A stretch of 64,000 nt of DNA from Actinomyces oricola (GTDB taxonomy: Bacteria > Actinomycetota > Actinomycetes > Actinomycetales > Actinomycetaceae): positions 1 to 64,000 of the forward strand of contig NZ_RYFV01000018.1 in assembly GCF_004104015.1 (NCBI RefSeq), written 5' to 3'. The notes below the pieces were generated by a model. The model was not told the origin of the DNA and did no database searches. It saw only the letters and a list, made by a program, of their open reading frames with translations. Position numbers and translations under genes: made by a program. Position 1 is the stretch's first letter; each line of letters begins with the position of its first letter. Shown piece after piece: positions 50,568-59,984 of the stretch.

Positions 50568-50657
50568 TCCTGCATTCGGGACGGGTCCTGCATTCGGGAC
50601 GGGTCCTGCATTCGGGACGGGTCCTGCATTCGGGACGGGTCCTGCATTCGGGACGGG
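50568..50657. repeat. Five perfect 18-bp tandem repeats
   Basis: TCCTGCATTCGGGACGGG is repeated five times without any change from 50568 to 50657, starting 5 bp past the end of tatD. Each junction can pair GTCC with GGAC, giving short hairpins. There are no spacers, so it is not a CRISPR array. The perfect identity suggests a young or conserved array. Confidence 0.9.
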
Positions 50658-50662
50658 CCTGG

Positions 50663-51586
50663 TCACCAGGAGCCGTAGACCTGCTCGGTATTGCTTTGCA
50701 GCCGCGCGCACAGGTGCTCCTCGGCCTGGCCGAGCATCCCGGCCAAAAAGCGCACTGTGGCGGGCATGAGATAGGAGGCGTTGGGGCGCCCGCGCCACGG
50801 CTTTGGGGGCAGGTAGGGGGCGTCAGTCTCCACGAGGAGCAGCTGGGGCGGCAGGGAGGCCAGGGCCCGGCGCAGCTCGCGGTTGGAGGGGTACGTGACC
50901 GGCCCGGCCACCGAGGCGTACCAGCCCTGCTCGGCGCACACCGCGGCCAGGGCGGTTCCGCCGCTGAAGCAGTGGAAAACGGTGCGCTCGGGAGCGCCGT
51001 CGGCCAAGAGCACCTCGACGCAGGCCTCGTGGGCATCGCGGTCGTGGATCTGCAGGGGCAGGCCGAGCTCCTTGGCCAGGGCGATGTGGGCGCGGAAAGC
51101 GTCCCTCTGCGCCCGGGCGCCGCGCTCACCGGTGCGGAAGAAGTCCAGGCCGGACTCCCCCACGGCCACGACGAGGTCGCGGTTGGAGCGCACCAGGGCC
51201 TCCAGGCGGTTCAGAGCCTCCGGAAGCGGCTCGTCGTGGTGGGGCTCGACCCGTGGGGTCAGGCCGTCTGGCCCCACCTCGCGGACACCGGCGTGGAGGA
51301 CCGCCTCATTGGGGTGGACCGCCAGGGCGACGCGCACGGCCGGCAGGGTGCGGGCCAGGGCGAGGCTGGGCTCCCAGGTAGTGGTTTCGCAGGCCGACGT
51401 GATCAGAGCGGTCACGCCCACCGCCTTGGCGCGCTGCACGAGTTGGGCGGCGCTCAATGACTCCAATGACTCGGGGTCGGTCTCGGACCGGCCGGGGACG
51501 GGCAGGTGGGTGTGGTTGTCGGTGACCGGGACGGCCAGGGGCGCCTCGGCGTCGGCCGGCGGCCAGGAGCGCCTGGTACGGCTCAT
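50663..51586 (-). CDS. tatD: TatD family metal-dependent hydrolase
   Basis: About 307 residues, the usual TatD/YcfH amidohydrolase fold; members are DNases or act in RNA and DNA quality control. Metal ligands are visible: DNHTHLPV, VGESGLDFFRT, LQIHDRDAHE, VFHCFSGG and LLLVETDAPYL. The ATG at 51586 has GAGGAG upstream. It lies between metG and the G5 hydrolases, the conserved metG-tatD-rpfB-rsmA-ispE order of actinobacteria such as mycobacteria. Confidence 0.94.
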   Translation of the reverse strand: MSRTRRSWPPADAEAPLAVPVTDNHTHLPVPGRSETDPESLESLSAAQLVQRAKAVGVTALITSACETTTWEPSLALARTLPAVRVALAVHPNEAVLHAGVREVGPDGLTPRVEPHHDEPLPEALNRLEALVRSNRDLVVAVGESGLDFFRTGERGARAQRDAFRAHIALAKELGLPLQIHDRDAHEACVEVLLADGAPERTVFHCFSGGTALAAVCAEQGWYASVAGPVTYPSNRELRRALASLPPQLLLVETDAPYLPPKPWRGRPNASYLMPATVRFLAGMLGQAEEHLCARLQSNTEQVYGSW

Positions 51587-51691
51587 GAGTCCTCCTCGGG
51601 CGGCTGTACGGCGCCATCGCCCGGAGCGGGGCGCCTGGTGATGGGGCGCCATCTGTGTCGTGAAACAGCAGCGCTGTGGCGGGCCGGCGTC

Positions 51692-53539
51692 TCAGGCCCC
51701 AGTGACGTCGTCGGGGATGGCGTCGGTGTAGCGGGCCAGCTCGGCCTCGACAATGGCCTCGTCGAGCTTGGCGAACACGGGGGCGGGCTTGCCCACCGGG
51801 GTGCCGGCGGTGATCTGGTGGCGGCCCCAACTGGGGGCGGTGGAGTAGTCGCCCACAATGACCGGGTAACTGTCGCGGTCGGCCAGGGCCTCGGGCAGGA
51901 CCTGGGGGTCGAGTTCGCGGACCTCCTCAATGCGGGGCATGGGCGCGATCCGTCCGTCCCCGCCCATGACGCGGTCGACGGCGTTGGCGGCGTGGGGCAG
52001 GAAGGGGGAGAGCATGAGGTTGAGGTCGGTCACCGCCTGGGCCAGGGTGTGCAGGACCGTGGCCAGGCGCTCCTGGGTGGCCGGATCCTGCCCCTTGAGC
52101 TTGAAGGGCTCGGTGTCCGCGACGTACTTATTGGCCTCACCCACCAGCCGCATGGCTTCGGCCAGGGCCGCCTTCTGGCGGTGGTGGCGAATGAGGTCGC
52201 CCACCGCGCTGTAGCCGGCCTCGACGGACGCCAGCAGGGCGCGGTCGATGTCCTGGAGCTCGCCGGGGGCGGGGATGGCCCCGAAGCGCTTGTGAATCAT
52301 GGAGGCGGTGCGATTGACCAGGTTCCCCCACCCGGCGACGAGTTCTCCATTGGTGCGGCGCACGAACTCCGCCCAGGTGAAGTCGGCGTCGGCGGTCTCA
52401 GGGCCGGCCGCGCAAATGAAGTAGCGCAGGGCGTCAGCCTGGTAGCGGGACAGGAAGTCGCGCACATAGATGACAATGCCGTGGGAGGAGGAGAATTTCT
52501 TGCCCTCCATGGTTAAGAATTCGCTTGAGACCACTTCGGTGGGCAGGTTGAGGACGCCCAGATCCCCGGGGCCGCCCCCGCGGCCGCCCTGGCCGTTGTA
52601 GCCCAGGAGTTCGGCCGGCCAGATCTGGGAGTGGAAAACAATGTTGTCCTTGCCCATGAAGTAGTAGGACAGGGCCTGCGGGTCGTTCCACCACTGGCGC
52701 CAGGCCTCGGGGTCCCCGCTGCGCCGCGCCCACTCGATAGAAGCCGACAGGTAGCCGACGACGGCGTCGAACCACACGTAGAGCCGTTTGGAAGGCTGGT
52801 CCTCCCATCCGGGGACGGGGATGCCCCAGTCAATGTCGCGGGTCATGGCGCGCGGGCGAATGTCCTCTAAGAGGTTCTGCGAGAACTTGATGACATTGGG
52901 CCGCCAGGTGCCGGAGGCCTCGCGCTCGTGAAGCCACTCGCCCAGGGCCTGTGCGAGCGCGGGCAGGTCGAGGAACCAGTGGGTGGAATCCACGAAGGCG
53001 GGGGTCTCGCCGTTAATCCGCGAGCGCGGGTTGACCAGGTCAGTGGGGTCGAGCTGGTTGCCGCAGGTGTCGCACTGGTCGCCGCGGGCCCCGGCGGCCC
53101 CGCAGATGGGACAGGTCCCCTCAATGTAGCGGTCGGGCAGGGTGCGCCCGGTGGATGGGGAGATGGCCGAGCGGGTGACCTGCTGGACCATGTAGCCGTT
53201 GTCGCGCACAGTGCGGAACATGTCCTGGACAACGTGGTAGTGGTTGCCGGCGGTGGTGCGGGTGAATAGGTCGTAGGACAGGCCCAGGGCGACCAGGTCC
53301 TCCACAATGAGCCGGTTATTGCGATCGGCCAGCTCGCGGGCGCTCACCCCTTCCTCGTCGGCGGCCACCAGGATCGGGGTGCCGTGCTCGTCGGTGCCTG
53401 AGACCATGAGGACATCGTGACCCGCCATGCGCATGTAGCGGGAGAAGACGTCGGAGGGGACACCGAAGCCGGCGACGTGACCGATGTGGCGCGGCCCGTT
53501 GGCGTAGGGCCAGGCGACCGCGGAGAGGATGTGGCTCAT
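51692..53539 (-). CDS. metG: Methionyl-tRNA synthetase
   Basis: Charges tRNA-Met. The 615 residues contain the HIGH-type [16 protein letters not shown], the four-Cys zinc site [18 protein letters not shown], the KMSKS-type loop KKFSSSHG, and the anticodon-binding helical domain. No C-terminal dimerisation domain is fused, which is common in this phylum. The ATG at 53539 is chosen because the catalytic domain begins there; the frame extends 15 codons further. Confidence 0.96.
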   Translation of the reverse strand: MSHILSAVAWPYANGPRHIGHVAGFGVPSDVFSRYMRMAGHDVLMVSGTDEHGTPILVAADEEGVSARELADRNNRLIVEDLVALGLSYDLFTRTTAGNHYHVVQDMFRTVRDNGYMVQQVTRSAISPSTGRTLPDRYIEGTCPICGAAGARGDQCDTCGNQLDPTDLVNPRSRINGETPAFVDSTHWFLDLPALAQALGEWLHEREASGTWRPNVIKFSQNLLEDIRPRAMTRDIDWGIPVPGWEDQPSKRLYVWFDAVVGYLSASIEWARRSGDPEAWRQWWNDPQALSYYFMGKDNIVFHSQIWPAELLGYNGQGGRGGGPGDLGVLNLPTEVVSSEFLTMEGKKFSSSHGIVIYVRDFLSRYQADALRYFICAAGPETADADFTWAEFVRRTNGELVAGWGNLVNRTASMIHKRFGAIPAPGELQDIDRALLASVEAGYSAVGDLIRHHRQKAALAEAMRLVGEANKYVADTEPFKLKGQDPATQERLATVLHTLAQAVTDLNLMLSPFLPHAANAVDRVMGGDGRIAPMPRIEEVRELDPQVLPEALADRDSYPVIVGDYSTAPSWGRHQITAGTPVGKPAPVFAKLDEAIVEAELARYTDAIPDDVTGA

Positions 53540-53683
53540 GGGGGGCAGCTTATCGGTTCGGCGGGCCCGTGCCCGTATGGTCACGTCAAGCCGTATCCTG
53601 TTCCTCAGATGGGTTCTTCTCCCCGAGGGCCCCTTCCCTCAGCCGTCACAGCGGTCCGCGCCGCCATCGCCCGAGAGGTCACC

Positions 53684-54490
53684 ATGCAGCAGGTCCCGTC
53701 CACGCCTGGCCCCCCTTACAGCGCTCCCGGCGCCTATCCGGGGGCGCCATACACGGGCACCCCCGGGGGCGCCCCGTACACCGGAGCCCCCTACGCGGGC
53801 GCACCCGGGGGCGGGCCGTACGCGGGTCCGGCCACCGGGGCCCCTTACAGCGGAGCCCCTTACAGCGGAGCCCCTTACAGCGGAGCCCCTTACAGCGGGG
53901 GCCCGTACGCGGGTGGGCGGCCCCCCCAAGCCGTCAAGAGCCTCAAGGGGCCCGCGATTATGGCCATTGCCGGCGCTGTCCTGACCGTGATGGCCATTGC
54001 GGCGACAGCGATATCGGTCGCCACCATTACCTCCATCACCGGCTCCATGTCCGCGATCCAGGCCAACGGCACCGTCACCGCCACGCTGGAAACGTCCACG
54101 TACGGCCTCTACAGCTCCGGCTCCCCCTTTTGCACGGTGACCAGCCCCTCGGGCCAGGACGTCCAACTGTGGCCCTCCAACGGCCTCGAGATCAACGACA
54201 TCCCCATAGTCGATACCTTCACTCCCACTGAGGCGGGAGAGCACACCATCACCTGCAGCACCGATGGGAACGCTTCGGTGTTCGTTGGTAAGACCATGGG
54301 GACTGAGATCTTCTCCAGTACGATCCTCTTCCTCCTCGGGGGCCTTTGCGGAACCGTCGGCCTGCCCCTGCTGGTGGCGGGCAGCATCTGGCTGGCCGTG
54401 CGCAAGTCCTCCAATAAGAAGGCCCTCCTGGCGCAGGTGGCCTCCTCCGGTTCCACCGGCCCCGGCCAGGGGTCCTGGCCCACGCCATGA
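53684..54490 (+). CDS. Membrane protein with Gly/Pro/Tyr repeat head
   Basis: About 268 residues. The first 80 are low complexity, ending in four perfect APYSG units. Then come SLKGPAIM, a helix (IMAIAGAVLTVMAIAATAIS), an outer beta domain of about 120 residues with two Cys (GSPFCTVTSPSG and HTITCSTDG), and a second helix near 225-245, followed by a basic tail. The ATG at 53684 has GAGAGGT upstream. The next gene is a paralogue with the same plan. The family is not recognised. Two-helix proteins of this kind with a Tyr/Pro-rich cytoplasmic head are common in Actinomycetaceae, as far as I recall. Confidence 0.8.
   Translation: MQQVPSTPGPPYSAPGAYPGAPYTGTPGGAPYTGAPYAGAPGGGPYAGPATGAPYSGAPYSGAPYSGAPYSGGPYAGGRPPQAVKSLKGPAIMAIAGAVLTVMAIAATAISVATITSITGSMSAIQANGTVTATLETSTYGLYSSGSPFCTVTSPSGQDVQLWPSNGLEINDIPIVDTFTPTEAGEHTITCSTDGNASVFVGKTMGTEIFSSTILFLLGGLCGTVGLPLLVAGSIWLAVRKSSNKKALLAQVASSGSTGPGQGSWPTP
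53840..53899 (+). repeat. Four 15-bp tandem repeats
   Basis: GCCCCTTACAGCGGA is repeated four times (the last base of the final unit is G), coding for APYSG units in the head of the membrane protein. Confidence 0.9.
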
Positions 54491-54506
54491 CTTCGGAGAT
54501 GCGCCC

Positions 54507-55550
54507 GTGACAAGTTGGAGCCCTTACCCCGGATCATCGCCCTCACCGCACGGCCAGTGGGCCGCGGCGGGGGAGCCCGTTCACACCTTCCAGCCCTCCA
54601 GCACAGTTTTCCAGCCCTCCAGCACAGTCGGACGCCCCCTGCCATCCCTCAAGGGGCCGCTCATCATGACAGTCATCGGCGGCGTCGGCCTTATTCTGTG
54701 CCTGATCCTGTTCTTCGTCACCGAGTCGATGGGCTCTATTAACGAGGACCATTACGTCAATGTGCCCAGTAACGGCGAGTCCACGAACCTGACCCTCCTG
54801 GAGGACACGACCTACGGGTTCTACTCCGATGACAAGTACATCTCCTGCACAGTCCGCTCCCCCGCCGACTCCAAGGTCTCGGTCCAGCGCAGCCCTAGGA
54901 CCAGCGCTAAGACCCCTCCGGAGCAGCTGGTCTTCACCTCCACGTTCGCCGGCACCTACAAGGTGGCCTGCACCAGTGCGCACCCGGTGAGGATCAATCT
55001 GTCGGACACCGCACCCGGACGGGAAACAGCGCGCCTGCTGTTCTTCTTCAGCATGCCGCTCATGCCCATTAATGCCGGCGTGCTCATCGCCGGCTCCGTC
55101 TGGCTGCTCGTCCGACGCCGCAAGCGCGCCCGGATACTCGTCTCCCAGCTCGCGAACCATCAAGCACCCGGGCCAGGCGCGCCGATGGGGGTCCAGGCGG
55201 CAGCCGCCCCCTGGACCGGAGCACACCAGCAGTTCTCCTACCCGGGTGCCCTTAGCGCCGCCTCCGGGCCCACGCCATCCGGGCCGATCCCCGTGCAGCC
55301 AGTGGTGCCCGGCACCCCGGGGCAGGCGGTTCCATCGGCCCCGGGAGCCCAGTCGGGTTCCTACGCCCAATCCGCCCAGTCGGGTTCCTACGCCCAGTCC
55401 GCCCAATCCGGTCCTGTTGCTCAGTCCGCCCAGTCGGGCCCCGTGCCGCCATCAGCCCAGTCGGCGTCCTCCGGCGGATATGGAATCGCCCCCCAGCAGG
55501 TGGTCTACCGGCCGATGCCGCCGCCAGCCGGTGGCGCCCGCGGCGACTAG
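54507..55550 (+). CDS. Membrane protein, paralogue of its neighbour
   Basis: About 347 residues. It shares the plan of the protein at 53684: short Pro/Ser head with a doubled FQPSSTV unit, SLKGPLIM, helix (IGGVGLILCLILFFVTESMG), outer beta domain with paired Cys (YISCTVRSPAD and YKVACTSAHP) and a second helix near 180-205. Here the low-complexity repeats are at the C-terminus (repeats of SGSYAQSAQ). The GTG start has GGAG nine bases upstream and lies 16 bp after the previous stop, so the two are one operon. Function unknown. Confidence 0.8.
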   Translation: MTSWSPYPGSSPSPHGQWAAAGEPVHTFQPSSTVFQPSSTVGRPLPSLKGPLIMTVIGGVGLILCLILFFVTESMGSINEDHYVNVPSNGESTNLTLLEDTTYGFYSDDKYISCTVRSPADSKVSVQRSPRTSAKTPPEQLVFTSTFAGTYKVACTSAHPVRINLSDTAPGRETARLLFFFSMPLMPINAGVLIAGSVWLLVRRRKRARILVSQLANHQAPGPGAPMGVQAAAAPWTGAHQQFSYPGALSAASGPTPSGPIPVQPVVPGTPGQAVPSAPGAQSGSYAQSAQSGSYAQSAQSGPVAQSAQSGPVPPSAQSASSGGYGIAPQQVVYRPMPPPAGGARGD

Positions 55551-55736
55551 GGCCGCGGGAACCAACCCGCCTGCGGTCCTCATACCGTCATGCCGCGCCC
55601 GCGGTCCGCTACTGCATTCGCGGACCGCTGCCGCACCCGTGAACCACCAAAGTCACCGGAGCCGGCCAGCGGCGGCCAGCGGCGGCCCGCGTCCGCCAAG
55701 GCCGCCGGAGCGCCTTGGCGGGCCTCTTCTACAGGT

Positions 55737-56327
55737 TCACAGATCGGTGGAGTCAATGAGCTCCACGCCGGCCTCGTCGAGTTCGGCGCGGGCCGCCGCA
55801 CCCAGCTCGGGGCGGACTGGCTCAGTCAGGTCAGTGAGTACACGCACCCGGTACCCTAAGCGCCTGCCGTCCAGGGCGGTTTCCTTCACGCAGTGGGACT
55901 CGGCCAGCCCGACAATGTCCAGGGCCGTGATCCCATGGGCGCGCAGCGCCTCGTCAAGGCCGGTGCCGTCCTGCACCGTTCCCTCGAATCCCGAGTAGGC
56001 GGCCGAGTACTGCCCCTTGCGGACCGCCAGATCCGCCTCCAGCTCGGACAAAGCGGGGTGGAGGGCCGCCTCCGGGGTTCCAGCCACGCCGTGGGGAGGC
56101 CAGGTGTTGATGAAGTCGGGCTCGGCGGAGAAATGGTCACCCGGGTTTATGTGCCAGTCCTGGGTGGTAACCACGAGTTTGTAGGCGCCGCGGTGTGCTG
56201 CGGCGAAGTCCGCAATCCGTTGGGCGACGGCGTTGCCGCCGGTCACGGGCAGAGCGCCGCCCTCGCAGAAGGTCGGCTGAACATCAACGATAATGAGGGC
56301 ACGGAGCGCAGGCGCTGTCACGGTCAT
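55737..56327 (-). CDS. pncA: Nicotinamidase / isochorismatase-family hydrolase
   Basis: A 196-residue cysteine hydrolase that would turn nicotinamide to nicotinate for NAD salvage. The triad is in place: Asp in ALIIVDVQPTF, Lys in AVRKGQYSAAYSGFEG, and Cys in GLAESHCVKETALD. The metal site DWHINPGDHFS is also typical of PncA. The stop is 5 bp from nothing but intergenic DNA on one side, and the start is 5 bp downstream of the rsmI stop, so the two are probably co-transcribed. Confidence 0.9.
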   Translation of the reverse strand: MTVTAPALRALIIVDVQPTFCEGGALPVTGGNAVAQRIADFAAAHRGAYKLVVTTQDWHINPGDHFSAEPDFINTWPPHGVAGTPEAALHPALSELEADLAVRKGQYSAAYSGFEGTVQDGTGLDEALRAHGITALDIVGLAESHCVKETALDGRRLGYRVRVLTDLTEPVRPELGAAARAELDEAGVELIDSTDL

Positions 56328-56332
56328 AGTGC

Positions 56333-57265
56333 TCAGCCTAGTTCCGTCGTCGAACGCAGGGCCAGGGCCTGGCGGTAGATCTCGTTGGGCCGCAGCCCCC
56401 GGTCCTGGGCCACCCGGGAGGCCGCAGCCTTGAGCCGCATGCCGCCGTCGGCCAGGGCCAGGGCCTGGCGGGCCGCCTGCTGCGGGTCGGCTCCGCCCGT
56501 CGAGGCGCCGGCGACCACCAGCACGATCTCTCCCAGGACCTCCCCGGCCGTGGCCTGGGCGAGTTCGCCCAGGGTGGCCCGGCGGATCTCCTCGTGCGTC
56601 TTGGTCAGCTCACGGCACAGGGCCGCCGGGCGCTGCGCCCCGAAGACCTCAACCATGGACTGGAGAGTCCGGTGCACGCGGCGAGGGGACTCGAAGAAGA
56701 TCATGGTGCGCGTCTCCTCAGCCAGCGCTGTCAGAGCCCGGCGCCGCTGCCCGTCCTTGCGGGGCACGAAACCCTCGAAGCAGAAACGATCAGAGGCCAA
56801 CCCGGACAGGACCAGGGCGGTGAGCGCCGCCGAGGGCCCCGGAATGGCACTTACCGGTACCCCGGCCTGAGCGGCCGCGGACACCAGCCGATAGCCGGGA
56901 TCCGAGACCAGTGGCATCCCGGCGTCGCAGACCACGACAATGCTCCGGCCTTCACGGGCGGCTTCAATGAGCTCATGGGCCTTGTCGCGCTCATTGTGCT
57001 CGTGGAGGGCGGTGAGGCGGCCGGTGACCTGGATGCCCAGGCGCCCAGCGAGATTGAGCAGACGGCGGGTGTCCTCTGCGGCAATGAGATCGGCGTGCTC
57101 CAAAGCCTGGCACAGACGCGCCGAAGCGTCGCCGACATTTCCAATGGGGGTGGCGGACAGAACAATGGTGCCCGGCCGCGGAATATAGGGCCCCGGCTTC
57201 TCAGTGGGGCACCCCGGATCCGACATTGACACGGCACTGGGCTGGGGAAGAATGGCCTCACTCAT
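56333..57265 (-). CDS. rsmI: 16S rRNA 2'-O-ribose C1402 methyltransferase
   Basis: A 310-residue tetrapyrrole-methylase-fold enzyme that methylates C1402 in the ribosomal P site. Motifs: IVLSATPIGNVGDASARLCQ, AAEDTRRLLNL, VVVCDAGMPLVSDPGYRLV, AIPGPSAALTALVLSGL and FFESPRRVHRTL. The N-terminus carries about 30 extra residues. It is divergent from pmt across fewer than 40 bp, an arrangement found across actinobacteria. Confidence 0.95.
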   Translation of the reverse strand: MSEAILPQPSAVSMSDPGCPTEKPGPYIPRPGTIVLSATPIGNVGDASARLCQALEHADLIAAEDTRRLLNLAGRLGIQVTGRLTALHEHNERDKAHELIEAAREGRSIVVVCDAGMPLVSDPGYRLVSAAAQAGVPVSAIPGPSAALTALVLSGLASDRFCFEGFVPRKDGQRRRALTALAEETRTMIFFESPRRVHRTLQSMVEVFGAQRPAALCRELTKTHEEIRRATLGELAQATAGEVLGEIVLVVAGASTGGADPQQAARQALALADGGMRLKAAASRVAQDRGLRPNEIYRQALALRSTTELG

Positions 57266-57288
57266 GCTTCCAGTATGGACTTGCCCTC

Positions 57289-57294
57289 TAGACT
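57289..57294 (+). promoter_or_regulatory. Possible -10 box of a leaderless pmt transcript
   Basis: TAGACT ends 7 bp before the GTG at 57302. That is the spacing for transcription to begin on the start codon itself. No ribosome site lies before this GTG. No good -35 is seen. Confidence 0.45.
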
Positions 57295-57301
57295 CACTAG
57301 T

Positions 57302-59218
57302 GTGATCGACTCTGCAGCACAGCCTATGGATGACGAACCATTCACAGAACAGCCACCCATGCCGGCCCCTTCACCGGGCCAGGAGGAGCAGGCCCTGCCC
57401 ATCGAAGGGTGGACGGCGCCCTCCGTGCCGGCTGAAGCGGTTGACGCACTCCAAACGGGGACGCCCGAGGTAGCTGAGGCGCAGGCGCCCCGCACCCAGG
57501 ATCAGCTGCGCGAGATGCTGGGGTTGGAGCCTCTGGGATGGACCTTGCCCGCAGCGGTGCGGCTGCGCGGCTGGATCGTGACCGCCGTGGCCGGTCTCAT
57601 TGCCGCCTTGACGCGCTTCTGGGGCCTGAGCCACCCCCACACCCTCGTCTTTGATGAGATTTACTACGTGAAGGACGCCTACTCCCTATGGCACCTGGGG
57701 TATGAGGCCACCTGGGCTGAGGGCGCCGACCAGCTCTTCCCCATGGGGGACGTCTCCACCCTGGGCACCAACCCCAGCTACGTGGTCCACCCGCAGCTGG
57801 GCAAGTGGCTGCTGGGCTTGGGCACTGCCCTGCTGGGGCCGCAGTCCTCCCTGGGATGGCGCCTCGTGCCCGCTCTGACCGGTGTGGCCACGGTGATTCT
57901 GCTGGCCCGCCTCACTATGCGCCTGACCAAATCCCCGCTGCTGGCGGGCCTGGCCGGGTTCCTGCTGGCTATTGACGGCGTTGGGATCACTGAATCCCGC
58001 ATTGGGCTGCTTGATGTGCTCATTGGTTTCTTCGCCACCTTGTCGGTCTATTTCATGGTGAGGGACCGTCAGTGGTCGCGGGCGTGCCTGGCCGCGGATT
58101 TGGCGGGGACCCCGCCCGGGCATCTGGCGTCCAAGGCGCATGTGCGCCCCTGGCTTATCGCTACCGGGGTCACTCTGGGCCTGTGCTGCTCAGTGAAGTG
58201 GTCCGGCCTGTATCTGCTGGCCGCTATTGGCGTGCTCGTGGTCGTCTGGGACACGCTGGCGCTGCGCCGTGTCCAGGCCAAGGCGTGGCTCCTTGAGGGC
58301 GTGGTCTCGCGGGGCTTCGGCGACTTCATCCGGCTGGTGCCGGTGGCCTTCCTGGTGTATGTGGCCGGCTGGTTCTCCTGGTTCATGCACGACGACGCTT
58401 ACAAGCGCGGGTGGGCGGCGGCCCAGCGCGCCGCCACTGGCACCGTGCCCCGCTCCTGGCTACCGGATCCGCTCAACGATCTGTTGGAGTACCACCTGTC
58501 CATGTACTCCTTCCATGTGAGCCTGGACTCACCGCACCCCTACATGTCCAAGCCGATCGGGTGGCTGGTTCAGTGGCGACCCACTTCCTTCTACTGGCCC
58601 TCCGAGGAGGAGATGCGCGGTGCCTCGTGCGGAAGTGAGCGCTGCGTCCAGGCGATTACCTCCATTGGCAATATCCCGGTGTGGTGGTCGGCCCTAGTCG
58701 CCCTGGGGGTTGTGCTCGTGGGCATGGCTATTGTGCGAAGGGACTGGCGGGCCTGGGTGGCGTTAATCGGCTATGTGGGCCTGTACCTGCCATGGTTCCT
58801 GTACTACGACCGCACGATTTTCTCCTTCTACACCGTGGCCTTCGTTCCTTTCGTTGTCCTCACCCTCGTTCTGGCGTTGGGCCTTGGGGCCGGGATACTG
58901 GCGCCCGTGCCCGGCTCACGGGCGGCCCTTGCGGAGCAGGAGGCGCTGGAGGCGCAGCAGATCGGAGAGGGCAAGGTGCATCCTCGCGGCCCTGTGGGCA
59001 CCTTTCTTGGCTTCGGCCTACAGCCGACTCGCCTGCGGATCCCCGAAGCGTGGACGGGGGTCCCATCGTGGCGGGTCCACGGCGAGGGCGTCGTGCTCAT
59101 GAGCGTCGTGGTGAGCGCAGCAATCGTGTTCGCAGCCCTGTGGTGGCCGCTGTGGACCGGGCAGACAGTGAGTTACGAGTTCTGGAAATGGCACATGCTG
59201 CTGCCCTCGTGGATCTGA
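57302..59218 (+). CDS. pmt: Protein O-mannosyltransferase (Pmt)
   Basis: About 638 residues, GT39 family: it moves mannose from polyprenyl phosphomannose to Ser/Thr of secreted proteins during Sec export. About eleven helices are seen. The catalytic acidic pair is in VFDEIYYVKDAYSLW after the first helix, and later ITESRIGLLDVLIGFF, FSWFMHDD and HPYMSKPIGWLVQWRP are family hallmarks. The first 90 residues are an acidic, Pro-rich cytoplasmic tail. The GTG start is preferred for the leaderless-type -10; an ATG at 57275 or 57326 is possible. The Ser/Thr-rich exported proteins encoded in this window are plausible targets. Confidence 0.92.
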   Translation: MIDSAAQPMDDEPFTEQPPMPAPSPGQEEQALPIEGWTAPSVPAEAVDALQTGTPEVAEAQAPRTQDQLREMLGLEPLGWTLPAAVRLRGWIVTAVAGLIAALTRFWGLSHPHTLVFDEIYYVKDAYSLWHLGYEATWAEGADQLFPMGDVSTLGTNPSYVVHPQLGKWLLGLGTALLGPQSSLGWRLVPALTGVATVILLARLTMRLTKSPLLAGLAGFLLAIDGVGITESRIGLLDVLIGFFATLSVYFMVRDRQWSRACLAADLAGTPPGHLASKAHVRPWLIATGVTLGLCCSVKWSGLYLLAAIGVLVVVWDTLALRRVQAKAWLLEGVVSRGFGDFIRLVPVAFLVYVAGWFSWFMHDDAYKRGWAAAQRAATGTVPRSWLPDPLNDLLEYHLSMYSFHVSLDSPHPYMSKPIGWLVQWRPTSFYWPSEEEMRGASCGSERCVQAITSIGNIPVWWSALVALGVVLVGMAIVRRDWRAWVALIGYVGLYLPWFLYYDRTIFSFYTVAFVPFVVLTLVLALGLGAGILAPVPGSRAALAEQEALEAQQIGEGKVHPRGPVGTFLGFGLQPTRLRIPEAWTGVPSWRVHGEGVVLMSVVVSAAIVFAALWWPLWTGQTVSYEFWKWHMLLPSWI

Positions 59219-59634
59219 TTCACAACTCCAGTATCCGCGCCCGCAGCTGCCGGCTGACGGAGCGCGGACGCCTCCAGGTTTGGCCTGTGTAATCTAGAGG
59301 CCCTGGAACCGAAGCGGAATCGGCCGGCGCACTTTTCCGGCCCGTGGCCTTTCTCTGGCCGACCAGGTCCCGACCGATCTTCCTGAGATTCAGGAAACGC
59401 CGCCACGGCGTCAACAAGGGGAAGCCACGGCGGCCTCGACTAGTCACGTTCACCATGGTCTCGTATGGTGGCGTGTTTGGGGTGGTTCGAAGGTCCGGGT
59501 TCGTGGTTGTCGCGTTTGATCGCCCCAACAGAACGACGCCCCGAACCGCGGCGAAGCGAGATCGCCTGGCGAAAGGGGGCGTAAAAGACCGCCGATCATG
59601 TGCGGTACGTGTTTTGTGTGTTTTGGGGTGTGTG
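59219..59634. other. Region between pmt and the 5S gene
   Basis: It holds a hairpin GGCCGG/CCGGCC at 59322-59342, a possible pmt terminator, and the putative rRNA terminator near 59582-59606. The frames here are low complexity and antisense or overlapping, and none looks like a gene. Confidence 0.45.
59582..59606 (-). terminator. Likely rRNA operon terminator
   Basis: On the minus strand ACCGC and GCGGT pair around a nine-base loop and are followed by CTTTT, 28 bp past the 5S gene. Confidence 0.5.
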
Positions 59635-59751
59635 GTTCGGCGGTGTCTTACTCTCCCGCACGGTGTTGTGTGCAGTACCATGGGCGCTGGGAGTCTTAGC
59701 TGCCGGGTTCGGTGATGGGTCCGGGCGTGTCCCTCCCGCTATGACCACCGG
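59635..59751 (-). rRNA. rrf: 5S ribosomal RNA
   Basis: On the minus strand it begins near CGGTGGTCATAGCGGGAGGG and contains the conserved ACCCATCACCGAACCCGG region, the CAGCGCCCATGGTACTGC helix and the closing GGGAGAGTAAGACACCGCC. The ends pair, and are fixed to within a few bases. Confidence 0.93.
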
Positions 59752-59984
59752 ACCACACACCCCATCCTTTAGCCTGTGTCGTGCTTGTGCTTGGCTTCGC
59801 GTGTGTTTGTGTTTGGTTTCGTGTGTGTTTGGTGTTTGTGGCGTGTGCTTGGTGTTTGGTTGTGTTTGTGGTGTGTCTGGGTGGGTGGGTTGTGTTGTGG
59901 ACCGTATAGTGGGCGCTGTCTCGTGTTCTATACGCAAGCGGGCTCGCGCTCGCGTGCGTGTTCGCGTGTTTTGTGTGTTGTGTG
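59752..59984. other. 23S-5S spacer
   Basis: Strongly G/T-rich on the plus strand (C/A-rich in the transcript) from about 59780 to 59900. It includes the 23S trailer arm GTATAGTGGGCG at 59904-59915, which pairs with the leader arm in the 16S-23S spacer. No tRNA gene. Confidence 0.6.
59904..59915 (-). other. Trailer arm of the 23S processing stem
   Basis: In the transcript this 12-base arm is exactly complementary to the leader arm at 63187-63198. The two would form the double-stranded stem that RNase III cuts to free pre-23S rRNA. Confidence 0.65.

Noticed and set aside
50568-50657. CRISPR array
   Set aside because: The 18-bp units are directly joined with no spacers and no cas genes are near.
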